Below are positions 25,618-32,204 of a DNA stretch of 64,000 nucleotides, one piece after another (the first letter of the stretch is position 1; every line of letters starts with the position of its first letter). Made by a program: the position numbers and the translations under genes. The stretch comes from Halieaceae bacterium (lineage in GTDB: Bacteria > Pseudomonadota > Gammaproteobacteria > Pseudomonadales > Halieaceae), in contig JANQLM010000043.1 of NCBI GenBank assembly GCA_028280635.1, positions 124,001-188,000 of the forward strand, read 5' to 3'. Below the pieces are notes generated by a model. It worked only from the letters and a program-made list of their open reading frames with translations, was not told where the DNA came from and searched no databases.

Positions 25618-26088
25618 ATGGATTTACAAAGCACCGACGTCGACATCCTGCAGATGCTGCAGCGTGACGCCAGCCTCAGCACCAGCGCCATCGCCGAGCG
25701 CCTCAACCTGTCCCAGTCACCCTGCTGGCGGCGCATCAATCGCATCGAGCAGGCTGGCCTGATCAAAAAGCGTGTCGCCCTGCTCGACCGCCGCGTCCTG
25801 GGTATGGACGTGGTGGTGTTCGCCACCGTCAGCCTCACCGCCAACGGTCGCCAGAACCTGGAGGCCTTCGAGCGCGATATCGTCTGCTTCCCGGAAGTGA
25901 TGGAGTGCTACACCATGGCTGGCATCTGGGACTACATGCTCAAGATCGTCGCCCGCGACATCGCCCACTACGAGGATTTCGTGCGCAACACGCTGACCAC
26001 CAACGAGTCCATCCGCGAGCTACATTCGCATATGGCGGTGACGGAAATTAAAAACAGCACTGAACTGCCGCTGGATACCCAGCTCTAG
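25618..26088 (+). CDS. Lrp/AsnC family transcriptional regulator
   Basis: 156 residues. N-terminal helix-turn-helix: DLQSTDVDILQMLQRDASLS followed by SAIAERLNLSQSPCWRRINR. C-terminal RAM domain (MDVVVFATVSL ... FPEVMECYTMAGIWDYMLKI) which binds amino acids and makes octamers. Divergent from the IOR-leucine dehydrogenase operon, so it probably senses a branched-chain or aromatic amino acid and controls that operon. The two starts are about 148 bases apart, enough for a shared control region. Confidence 0.92.
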   Translation: MDLQSTDVDILQMLQRDASLSTSAIAERLNLSQSPCWRRINRIEQAGLIKKRVALLDRRVLGMDVVVFATVSLTANGRQNLEAFERDIVCFPEVMECYTMAGIWDYMLKIVARDIAHYEDFVRNTLTTNESIRELHSHMAVTEIKNSTELPLDTQL

Positions 26089-26106
26089 TCGAGAAAGGAG
26101 ACACTG

Positions 26107-26493
26107 ATGGATGACCTCGCTGCAAGCATGCCGCTCTCGAAACTGCTTGGCGTCAAGACGAAGCAGGCAGACCCCGCGGAAGTCGTCGGGGAGATGCTTG
26201 TGACAGCAGACCACTGCACGTTGGGCGACTCCGTACATGGCGGAGCGCTCATGGCATTTGCCGATTCACTGGCCGCAATCGGGGCTTTTCTAAACCTCCC
26301 GGAAGGTGCTGGAGGTACAACGACCATTGAGAGCAAGACCAATTTCATTAGCGGAGCACCCGCTGGTACCGTGCTGGAGGGTCGATCGACTCCCGTGTCG
26401 ATTGGTCGCCGCGTCTCCGTCTGGCAGACAACTATTTTTCGCGAAGACGAGAAGCTTGTGGCAACAGTCATTCAGACCCAGCTTGTGTTGTGA
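26107..26493 (+). CDS. PaaI-like hotdog-fold thioesterase
   Basis: 128 residues. HGGALMAFADSLAAIGAFL is the hotdog central helix region with the conserved HGG, and TTIESKTNFISGAPAGTVLEG the following strand. AGAAAGGAG precedes the ATG. These proteins hydrolyse acyl- or aryl-CoA thioesters. Base composition is visibly lower in GC than the neighbours, and the next genes form an accessory patch. It is 18 bases after the Lrp gene, possibly co-transcribed. Substrate unknown. Confidence 0.8.
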   Translation: MDDLAASMPLSKLLGVKTKQADPAEVVGEMLVTADHCTLGDSVHGGALMAFADSLAAIGAFLNLPEGAGGTTTIESKTNFISGAPAGTVLEGRSTPVSIGRRVSVWQTTIFREDEKLVATVIQTQLVL

Positions 26494-26575
26494 GGTTTTG
26501 ACTTATAGCTGAGCCCCCGGGTTCATAAGGCCCAAATATCGGAAACGGTCACCCTGGTCCCAGGAGCCTATTGAG

Positions 26576-26983
26576 CTATAAGCGCTGACTCACGCCGAGC
26601 TGGGTGATCAGCAACGCCGCGCCCATCAACGCAAATCCCTTGAGGAAGTGGGCCTGCTGCAGCGCCTGAATCACCTCGTCCTGCGCGTTGATCATCTCGT
26701 ACCCATGTACAACGATGGTTACGGGCAGTAGAAAGGCAATCAACAGCCAACCGCCGAGGCGGGGGCGCCAGTTCAGGAGAATCATGGCGGCACCCGCGAG
26801 TTCGGTGATCCCCGAGAGGAAAATCCAGAACACCGGGTAATGAAAGCTCGGGGGCATCAGCGACACGTAATAGGGAATGTTCGTGAAGTGCGTGACGCCT
26901 GACAGGAGAAACAGCGAGGTAAACAGCGCCCGCGCCAGCAGGTTCAATGAAATGTGTTGGGGTAATCGATCATCTGCAAACAT
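26576..26983 (-). CDS. DoxX family membrane protein
   Basis: 135 residues with four hydrophobic segments: NLLARALFTSLFLLSGVTHF, PVFWIFLSGITELAGAAMIL, GGWLLIAFLLPVTIVV and HFLKGFALMGAALLITQLG. Sequence pattern and size fit DoxX/DoxD-type small membrane proteins. These are linked to redox or stress defence in some species, but the activity is unknown. It lies 63 bases downstream of the Rrf2 regulator in the same direction, so an Rrf2-DoxX operon is likely. Confidence 0.78.
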   Translation of the reverse strand: MFADDRLPQHISLNLLARALFTSLFLLSGVTHFTNIPYYVSLMPPSFHYPVFWIFLSGITELAGAAMILLNWRPRLGGWLLIAFLLPVTIVVHGYEMINAQDEVIQALQQAHFLKGFALMGAALLITQLGVSQRL

Positions 26984-27046
26984 GGTGGGGCACCTATTCG
27001 TTATGGGTAGCGACCCAGACCGCGAGCCGGTAGTGGTTTGGCGGGT

Positions 27047-27544
27047 TCATGCTGTATGCGCGGCGTTGGCTTCGATCCACGCACTGATGCGGCGCTTGCG
27101 CGCCTCGGTCGAGTCGCTGGCAATACCAGCAATCAATTCGGGCAGGCGGACGGCGGCAAGCGCATCGCGATAGCCGGCCTCGGCGCTGCGGAAGGCAGCG
27201 GCGATACTGCACGGCCCCTTGCACTCCGCCGGAGACGCGCCGCAGGGGCCGCTGCGGCGCACTTCCGTGCAGCGAAAACTCGGCTGGGTACCATCGATAG
27301 CCGCGGTGATATCCCACAGGGATACTGTTTCCGGCAACCTGGAGAGCCGATACCCACCCGCAGCGCCCCGCTTCGCGGAGACGATGCCTGCCCTACTCAG
27401 TGCCTGTAGCTGCTTGGCAAGATAAGGCGGCGGCACACCGAGAAACTCAGCCAGCGCCTCTCCCGGCAGCGTTGCACCAGGGGGCAACAGTGCCAGCAAT
27501 GCACAGGTGTGCGCCGCCCATTCGACGCCTTTGCCAATCTTCAT
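27047..27544 (-). CDS. Rrf2 family transcriptional regulator
   Basis: 165 residues. N-terminal winged helix: KIGKGVEWAAHTCALLALLP, then LAEFLGVPPPYLAKQLQALS and the wing GAAGGYRLSRLPETVSLWDI. The ligand segment carries cysteines in FRCTEVRRSGPCGASPAEC followed by KGPCSIAAAF, similar to the iron-sulfur-binding region of some Rrf2 proteins, though with a different spacing than NsrR or IscR. A near-perfect inverted repeat lies 40 bases upstream of its start. It probably controls itself and the DoxX gene. Confidence 0.87.
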   Translation of the reverse strand: MKIGKGVEWAAHTCALLALLPPGATLPGEALAEFLGVPPPYLAKQLQALSRAGIVSAKRGAAGGYRLSRLPETVSLWDITAAIDGTQPSFRCTEVRRSGPCGASPAECKGPCSIAAAFRSAEAGYRDALAAVRLPELIAGIASDSTEARKRRISAWIEANAAHTA

Positions 27545-27583
27545 CCTTCACCACCCACCCGGCACGGAACCTTTCTATTGCAT

Positions 27584-27608
27584 ATTACGGATAAAATATA
27601 TCCATAAT
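27584..27608. promoter_or_regulatory. inverted repeat upstream of the Rrf2 gene, probable operator
   Basis: ATTACGGATA, spacer AAATA, then TATCCATAAT: 10-bp arms that pair at 9 of 10 positions, centred about 50 bases before the Rrf2 start. This size and spacing fit an Rrf2-family dimer site. The surroundings to 27678 are A+T-rich and hold no gene. Confidence 0.65.
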
Positions 27609-27678
27609 AAAAAATGATCAACCCCTTGCGAGGCCGACCGGCAGATGCAGGATTTCAACGGCCCTTGTACTTCGGCCT

Positions 27679-27807
27679 ACAAATCAGCAGGAACTGACCT
27701 GGCAGGGCAAGCTACCAAACCCGGGCACCACGCCAACCACCGTGATGTCGGCGCTGGCCAAGTAGTGCGGGGCGATCAATCTGTCGCAGTGCCTTCTGGA
27801 CCTTGAT
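27679..27807 (+). pseudogene. decayed duplicate of the 5' end of the downstream aminotransferase gene
   Basis: The frame reads NQQELTWQGKLPNPGTTPTT then VMSALAK, a TAG stop at 27763, then CGAINLSQ. This matches codons 1-43 of the intact aminotransferase at 28856 (NQQALLQNSKLPNTGTT, VMSALANECGAINLSQ) at most positions. The start codon has become ACA and similarity ends at about codon 43, where the intact gene continues. It is a truncated, non-functional copy 1.18 kb upstream of the real gene, same strand. Confidence 0.85.
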
Positions 27808-27926
27808 GTTCACGACGCCCCCTGGGAGGGCGGGCAAGCAGCTTGTTGTAAAAGTGTTCATCAAACTGGGAGCAGGAGCTCAGGACCGAACAACGGTTAG
27901 GTGATAGCATCGTCCGCTGAGCGGTC

Positions 27927-28124
27927 GTGGAGCATCCAAGTTTGACCGAGGAGATCACACAAGCAGCCGTCATCGCCATCATTGTGTTCTCCACAGTGCT
28001 GGGCGTAGAGCGTTTGCCCGGCATTCGCGGCAGGAGCCATTCAGTACGCGCAGCTGCGGTCGCATTAATCGTCTTTGCCGCTGTGGCGGCGTTGCGCCTG
28101 ATATGGCCGGCACTGGCACGGTGA
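27927..28124 (+). CDS. possible small two-helix membrane protein
   Basis: 65 residues from a GTG. Two hydrophobic stretches: ITQAAVIAIIVFSTVLGV and VRAAAVALIVFAAVAALRLI, separated by a basic loop. No clear ribosome site and no family recognised. It lies between the decayed aminotransferase copy and another membrane-protein gene. It may be a real small protein or a chance reading frame. Confidence 0.35.
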   Translation: MEHPSLTEEITQAAVIAIIVFSTVLGVERLPGIRGRSHSVRAAAVALIVFAAVAALRLIWPALAR

Positions 28125-28167
28125 TCCCTTCCAATACGAAACGGGCGGGAGCTGTTGCGAGCCCGGC

Positions 28168-28794
28168 ATGCTCAGCTTCCTTCCAGCCTTTGGGATAGCG
28201 CCAATGCTGACGACAAAACCAGGCTTTCATCACCAGAATGAAACCCACCGGGAAACCCTACTGAAATTTCTTGCTCTAGCTGCGGTGCTAGTCGGCTACT
28301 TTGGCTACATGAGCTGGAAGTTCGATGCATCCACCGGCTTTGGGCTCGCTCTTTTAACCTGGAGCTTCTTCGTGCTGTGTACACCAATCGCTGACGGTGG
28401 ATTCATTCTGGCATTTCCAGTTCGGCTGCTCTTCGGCGTGAAGATGGCAGTAACGCAGGTGGTCGTCTGGCTTCTCGCGATCTCTGTAAACCTCTTTATG
28501 CTCAAGCTTTCACCCGACACCTACGATCTCACCTTCCTGACGACACTGCTCGAGAAAATACTCACTACCGCGAATCCCTATTGGGCAATACTAATAATCA
28601 GTGCACTGGGAACCCTCCTGTCCATTTATTTCGGCGACGAAATGATGGACGTAACTACGCATCGGGCCAGAGAAAAGCACCACAAGCATGGCTTGAAGTA
28701 CAGAGCCATCATTGTGTTCGGACTGGCGGCGCTGACTGTAACCGCCTACTACCACTTGCTCAGCAGTCTAGGTATCTCAGTTCCTACCGGGTAA
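28168..28794 (+). CDS. uncharacterised multi-pass membrane protein
   Basis: 208 residues; the start is uncertain (ATGs at 28168 and 28204 are possible, neither with a clear ribosome site). Five hydrophobic segments, for example LLKFLALAAVLVGYFGYMSW, GFGLALLTWSFFVLC, VTQVVVWLLAISVNLFML, YWAILIISALGTLLSIYF and AIIVFGLAALTVTAYYHLL. A charged, histidine-rich loop (THRAREKHHKHGLKY) lies before the last helix. Lower GC than neighbours. I do not recognise a named family. It lies directly upstream of the aminotransferase gene, in the accessory stretch. Confidence 0.65.
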   Translation: MLSFLPAFGIAPMLTTKPGFHHQNETHRETLLKFLALAAVLVGYFGYMSWKFDASTGFGLALLTWSFFVLCTPIADGGFILAFPVRLLFGVKMAVTQVVVWLLAISVNLFMLKLSPDTYDLTFLTTLLEKILTTANPYWAILIISALGTLLSIYFGDEMMDVTTHRAREKHHKHGLKYRAIIVFGLAALTVTAYYHLLSSLGISVPTG

Positions 28795-28855
28795 TCTCCG
28801 GTGTTGTGATACCCACGGTAGGCACCAGGGCTCAAGGGCTCGTAAACTCGTTCAG

Positions 28856-30016
28856 ATGAACCAGCAAGCACTACTTCAAAATAGCAAGCTTCCCAACACC
28901 GGCACGACGATATTCACAGTGATGTCGGCGCTAGCCAACGAGTGTGGGGCGATCAACCTGTCACAGGGTTTCCCGGATTTCGATGGACCGGAGGCCCTGC
29001 GCGAGGCGCTGGGCCGGCATGTAATGGCGGGCCACAACCAGTACGCGCCGATGGCCGGTGTGCTGCCGCTGCGCGAGCAGATTGCCGCCAAGCTATCGCG
29101 CTACTACGGGGTCGAGGCAAATCCGGACGCGGAGATCACCGTGGTGCCCGGCGCCACTGAGGCAATCTACTGCGCGATCACAGCCTGCATTCGCCCGGGG
29201 GATGAAGCCATCGTTTTCGACCCGGCCTACGACAGCTACGAGCCGGCGATCAGCCTGAGCGGTGGCGTCACCCGGCATATTCCACTCACGCTGCCAGAGT
29301 TTACGATTGACTGGGACCGGGTCGAGGGCACCATCAATTCGCGCACGCGGCTGATCATTATCAACTCGCCCCACAACCCGACCGGCGCCATCCTGCGGGA
29401 TGCCGATCTGCGCCGTCTCGAGCAACTGGCTGAGGCTCACGATCTGTACGTGGTGAGTGACGAGGTGTACGAGCACCTGCTGTTCGATGGCGAGCGTCAC
29501 TGTTCAGTGCTGCAGTACCCCGGCTTGCGGGCCCGCAGCTTTGCGGCATTCTCTTTCGGCAAGACCTTCCACATCACCGGCTGGAAAACCGGCTACTGCG
29601 TGGCGCCGCCGGCGCTGACAGCGGAGATGCGCAAGGTCCACCAGTTTGTGGCTTTCGTGGCGGTGACGCCGGTACAACTGGCGCTGGCGGATTTCATGGC
29701 GGAGGACCCGGACTTTGCCGCGGGTCTGGCGGATTTCTACCAGGCCAAGCGCGACCTGTTCTGCGACGCTGTCGCCAACTCGCGTTTTACCCTCACTCCC
29801 AGCGCGGGCACCTACTTCCAGTTGCTGGACTACAGCGCCATCAGCGAGGAGCAGGACCGCGATCTGGCCGAGCGCCTCACGCGGGAACACGGCATCGCGT
29901 CGATTCCCGTGTCAGTGTTCTGCGAACAGCCGTTCGACGGCCACTACCTGCGCTTCTGCTTTGCCAAGACCGACGCGGTGCTGAAGCAGGCTGGAGACAT
30001 CCTGTGCAGCATCTGA
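28856..30016 (+). CDS. ybdL: methionine aminotransferase (YbdL-like, class I PLP)
   Basis: 386 residues, fold type I aminotransferase. LSQGFPDFDGPEALREAL, QYAPMAGVLPLREQIAAKL, PGATEAIYCAITACIRPGDE, INSPHNPTGAILRDADL and VVSDEVYEHLLFDG are aminotransferase class I blocks; the PLP lysine lies in FSFGKTFHITGWKTGY. YbdL-type enzymes transaminate methionine and glutamine/aromatic amino acids and their keto acids. The next gene is an omega-amidase, the same pairing as ybdL/yafV functionally in E. coli, giving a keto-acid recycling route. A broken copy of its 5' end sits 1.2 kb upstream. Confidence 0.9.
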   Translation: MNQQALLQNSKLPNTGTTIFTVMSALANECGAINLSQGFPDFDGPEALREALGRHVMAGHNQYAPMAGVLPLREQIAAKLSRYYGVEANPDAEITVVPGATEAIYCAITACIRPGDEAIVFDPAYDSYEPAISLSGGVTRHIPLTLPEFTIDWDRVEGTINSRTRLIIINSPHNPTGAILRDADLRRLEQLAEAHDLYVVSDEVYEHLLFDGERHCSVLQYPGLRARSFAAFSFGKTFHITGWKTGYCVAPPALTAEMRKVHQFVAFVAVTPVQLALADFMAEDPDFAAGLADFYQAKRDLFCDAVANSRFTLTPSAGTYFQLLDYSAISEEQDRDLAERLTREHGIASIPVSVFCEQPFDGHYLRFCFAKTDAVLKQAGDILCSI

Positions 30017-30038
30017 CCAACACCGAGGAAACGAACTC

Positions 30039-30827
30039 ATGAGCGACCTGCATATCGCCCTGGTACAGAGCGAGCTGGTCTGGGAAGACCCGGCCGCCAA
30101 CCGCGAACATTTCGAGCGCGCCCTGGAAGACCTGCCGCGAGAGATCGACCTGGTGCTGCTGCCGGAGATGTTCAGCACCGGCTTTTCCATGAATGCCGAA
30201 GCCGTGGCGGAGCCGGTGGCCGGCGACACCGAGACCTGGCTGGGGGCCCTGGCCCGGGAGCACGACTCCGCGGTCATCGGTTCGCTGCCCGTCCGCGATG
30301 GCCAGGCCATCTACAACCGACTGCTGTTCGTCACCCCGGACGGTGACACCCACCGCTACGACAAGCGACACCTGTTCACCATGTCCGGCGAGCACGAGCA
30401 CTACGCCGCCGGCAACGGAAGACTGGTCATTAACTGGCGCGGCTGGCGTATCTGCCCCATGGTCTGCTACGACCTGCGCTTCCCGGTGTGGATGCGCAAC
30501 CGCCCTCTCGATGACCCCGACGGCTACGACCTGCTGGCGGTGGTCGCCAACTGGCCCTCCAAACGCGCCCACCACTGGCGCGCCCTGCTGCTGGCCCGTG
30601 CCATCGAAAACCAGGCCTGCTGCGTGGGCCTCAACCGCGTCGGCAGCGACGCCAACGGCCTGAACTACACGGGCGACAGCCTGGCCTACGCCGCCGACGG
30701 CAAACTGCTTCTCGACTGCCAGGACCGCGCCGGCGTCTTTACCACCACCCTCGAACGGAAACCCCTCGACACCTACCGGCGCAAGTTTCCCCTGCACGCG
30801 GACGCCGACCCTTTTACCGTCGGCTAA
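30039..30827 (+). CDS. omega-amidase, YafV/Nit2-like nitrilase family
   Basis: 262 residues. The nitrilase triad is visible: Glu in VLLPEMFSTGF (about residue 44), Lys in YDKRHLFTMSGEH, and the nucleophilic Cys in ICPMVCYDLRFPVW. The size and TMSGEHEHY block fit YafV omega-amidases, which hydrolyse 2-oxoglutaramate or 2-oxosuccinamate to oxo acid and ammonia. Starts 22 bases after the aminotransferase, so the two are likely co-transcribed and work in sequence. The nearby downstream repeat array forms the 3' boundary. Confidence 0.88.
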   Translation: MSDLHIALVQSELVWEDPAANREHFERALEDLPREIDLVLLPEMFSTGFSMNAEAVAEPVAGDTETWLGALAREHDSAVIGSLPVRDGQAIYNRLLFVTPDGDTHRYDKRHLFTMSGEHEHYAAGNGRLVINWRGWRICPMVCYDLRFPVWMRNRPLDDPDGYDLLAVVANWPSKRAHHWRALLLARAIENQACCVGLNRVGSDANGLNYTGDSLAYAADGKLLLDCQDRAGVFTTTLERKPLDTYRRKFPLHADADPFTVG

Positions 30828-30860
30828 TTGTGCCGAGTTTGCTTCTGTCAGCTTGGTACT

Positions 30861-30911
30861 GGCAGACCTCATACACTTTTTCCTCCGTGAAAAAGTGCAT
30901 GAGCTCTGTCC
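30861..30911. repeat. dispersed repeat, type A hairpin, copy 2
   Basis: GGCAGACCTCATA, then the perfect inner stem CACTTTTTC / GAAAAAGTG, then ATGAGCTCTGTCC. Stem extends through CTCAT/ATGAG. It is 33 bases after the omega-amidase stop. Confidence 0.85.
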
Positions 30912-30960
30912 ACACTGAGTTGGTGCTCGCTCTCGTGCCTCAATAGTCCTGCATCTGCCA

Positions 30961-31009
30961 GCAGACCTTACATCCTTTTTCCTCCGGAAAAAGCACATAA
31001 GGTCTGTCC
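30961..31009. repeat. dispersed repeat, type A hairpin, copy 3
   Basis: CAGACCTTA (30962-30970) pairs exactly with TAAGGTCTG (30998-31006), enclosing CTTTTTCC / GGAAAAAG. Relative to copies 1 and 2 the outer stem differs on both sides but still pairs (CTTA/TAAG against CTCAT/ATGAG). Confidence 0.88.
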
Positions 31010-31071
31010 ACACTGAGCAGGCATTTAGGACGGTGCCTCAAAGAGTTGGAAACCCTGGATATTGGTGGAAC

Positions 31072-31204
31072 GGATCACTTCCAGCACCAATATTGAGGGA
31101 TCGTGTTTGCCTTTTTTGCAGGAAAAAGGCGGGCACGATCCCACGGTTCTCAAGGTGGATCGCTGGCAGCAAGCCCGTTCCGAGCTTGCGATAGGAAGTG
31201 ATCC
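31072..31204. repeat. dispersed repeat, type B structured unit, copy 2
   Basis: 133 bases, from GGATCACTTCC to GGAAGTGATCC. Inner hairpin: GGGATCGTG pairs with CACGATCCC, and GCCTTTTT with AAAAAGGC inside it; TTGAG/CTCAA lies just outside. The right half adds GCAAGC/GCTTGC. First of three tandem units. Confidence 0.9.
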
Positions 31205-31229
31205 ACCTCGATAGTGAGCAGCTTCAAGA

Positions 31230-31362
31230 GGATCACTTCCAGCACCACACTTAAGGGATCGTGTTCGTCTTTTTCGCAGGAAAAAGGCGGGCACCATCCC
31301 ACGGTTCTCAAGGTGGATCGCTGGCAACAAGCCCGTGCCGAGCTTGCGATAGGAAGTGATCC
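31230..31362. repeat. dispersed repeat, type B structured unit, copy 3
   Basis: 133 bases with the same ends GGATCACTTCC / GGAAGTGATCC. Separated from copy 2 by 25 bases of unrelated sequence. One arm of the GGGATCGTG/CACCATCCC stem has a mismatch in this copy. Confidence 0.9.
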
Positions 31363-31388
31363 AACTTGACAGGCAGGAGCTCTGAGAG

Positions 31389-31520
31389 GGTCACTTCCAG
31401 CACCAATCTTGAGGGATCGTGTTTGCCTTTTCCGCAGGGAAAAGGCGGGCACAATCCCATGGTTCTCAAGACTAATCGGTGGCAGCAAGCCCGTTCCGAG
31501 CCTGCGATAGGAAGTGATCC
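31389..31520. repeat. dispersed repeat, type B structured unit, copy 4
   Basis: 132 bases; left end GGTCACTTCC, right end GGAAGTGATCC, inner GGGATCGTG with CACAATCCC. 26 bases after copy 3 and ending 21 bases before the end of the convergent vWA gene. The period across the three tandem units is 158-159 bases. Confidence 0.9.
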
Positions 31521-31541
31521 GTCTCGGCTACGAAGCGAAAA

Positions 31542-32204
31542 TCAGCCCCGCTCGGAGAGGAGTTGACCCAGGCGGTCGAGGTCGTTGACGACCCGCCATT
31601 GGCCGCCGCCCGCTTCGACCTTCTGCCGCCAAAGGGCCAGCCGGTCGAGGTATTCGCGCGGGTCGACGTTATCGGTGCGCAGCTTGGTGACGTTGACGGC
31701 CACGACTTCCACGTCGTCGAAGGACAGTTTGATATCGCGGTTGTAGCCGGCGGGCAGCTCTTCCTGCATGTCGGAGAAGATGAGGATGGTCTTGTTGCCG
31801 ACCTCGTGCTCGTTGAGGTACTCATCCGCCTGCAGCAGGCCGCCGGAGATATCGGTATAAGCAGCGGAGCGGGTGCTGTCGATGAACTCGTCGATCTTGT
31901 CGAGGAAGGCACGCTTTTCCTGGTTGGCGGTGCTGGGCCGGTCGCTGAAGGTGGTTTTGGCGATGATGTCCTTCTCGCTAAAGCTGCCGGTATCGATACG
32001 GGCCACGGCGAAAGCGTCGCCGGAATCGAGCTGGGTCAGCAGGTAGGCGATGATCTGCCGCGCCTTCTGCAGCTCGGCGGTGTAGGTACCGGAGGTATCC
32101 AGCAGCATGTACACGCCGCGATTGTTGGGGCCCTCGGGGGCGGAACAGCTGAGCGGGATAAACCCGACCAGGACGATCAGTGCTGCTCTAAGGAGTTTTT
32201 CCAT
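31542..32204 (-). CDS. von Willebrand factor A domain lipoprotein
   Basis: 220 residues. Lipoprotein signal with the lipobox LSC (lipidated Cys near residue 20). The vWA fold follows: VYMLLDTSGTYTAELQ holds a MIDAS-like DTSGT in place of DxSxS, DISGGLLQADEYL supplies the second loop threonine region, and TILIFSDMQEELP the third loop aspartate. So metal binding is plausible but the first MIDAS serine is altered. It overlaps the coiled-coil membrane protein gene by 28 bases and probably forms one transcript with it. Role unknown; such vWA proteins assemble envelope or secretion complexes. Confidence 0.78.
   Translation of the reverse strand: MEKLLRAALIVLVGFIPLSCSAPEGPNNRGVYMLLDTSGTYTAELQKARQIIAYLLTQLDSGDAFAVARIDTGSFSEKDIIAKTTFSDRPSTANQEKRAFLDKIDEFIDSTRSAAYTDISGGLLQADEYLNEHEVGNKTILIFSDMQEELPAGYNRDIKLSFDDVEVVAVNVTKLRTDNVDPREYLDRLALWRQKVEAGGGQWRVVNDLDRLGQLLSERG

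Noticed and set aside
30861..31520. CRISPR array
   Set aside because: Repeat units are 130 bases and internally palindromic, only three tandem copies, spacers of 25 bases with no cas genes nearby; does not fit CRISPR.
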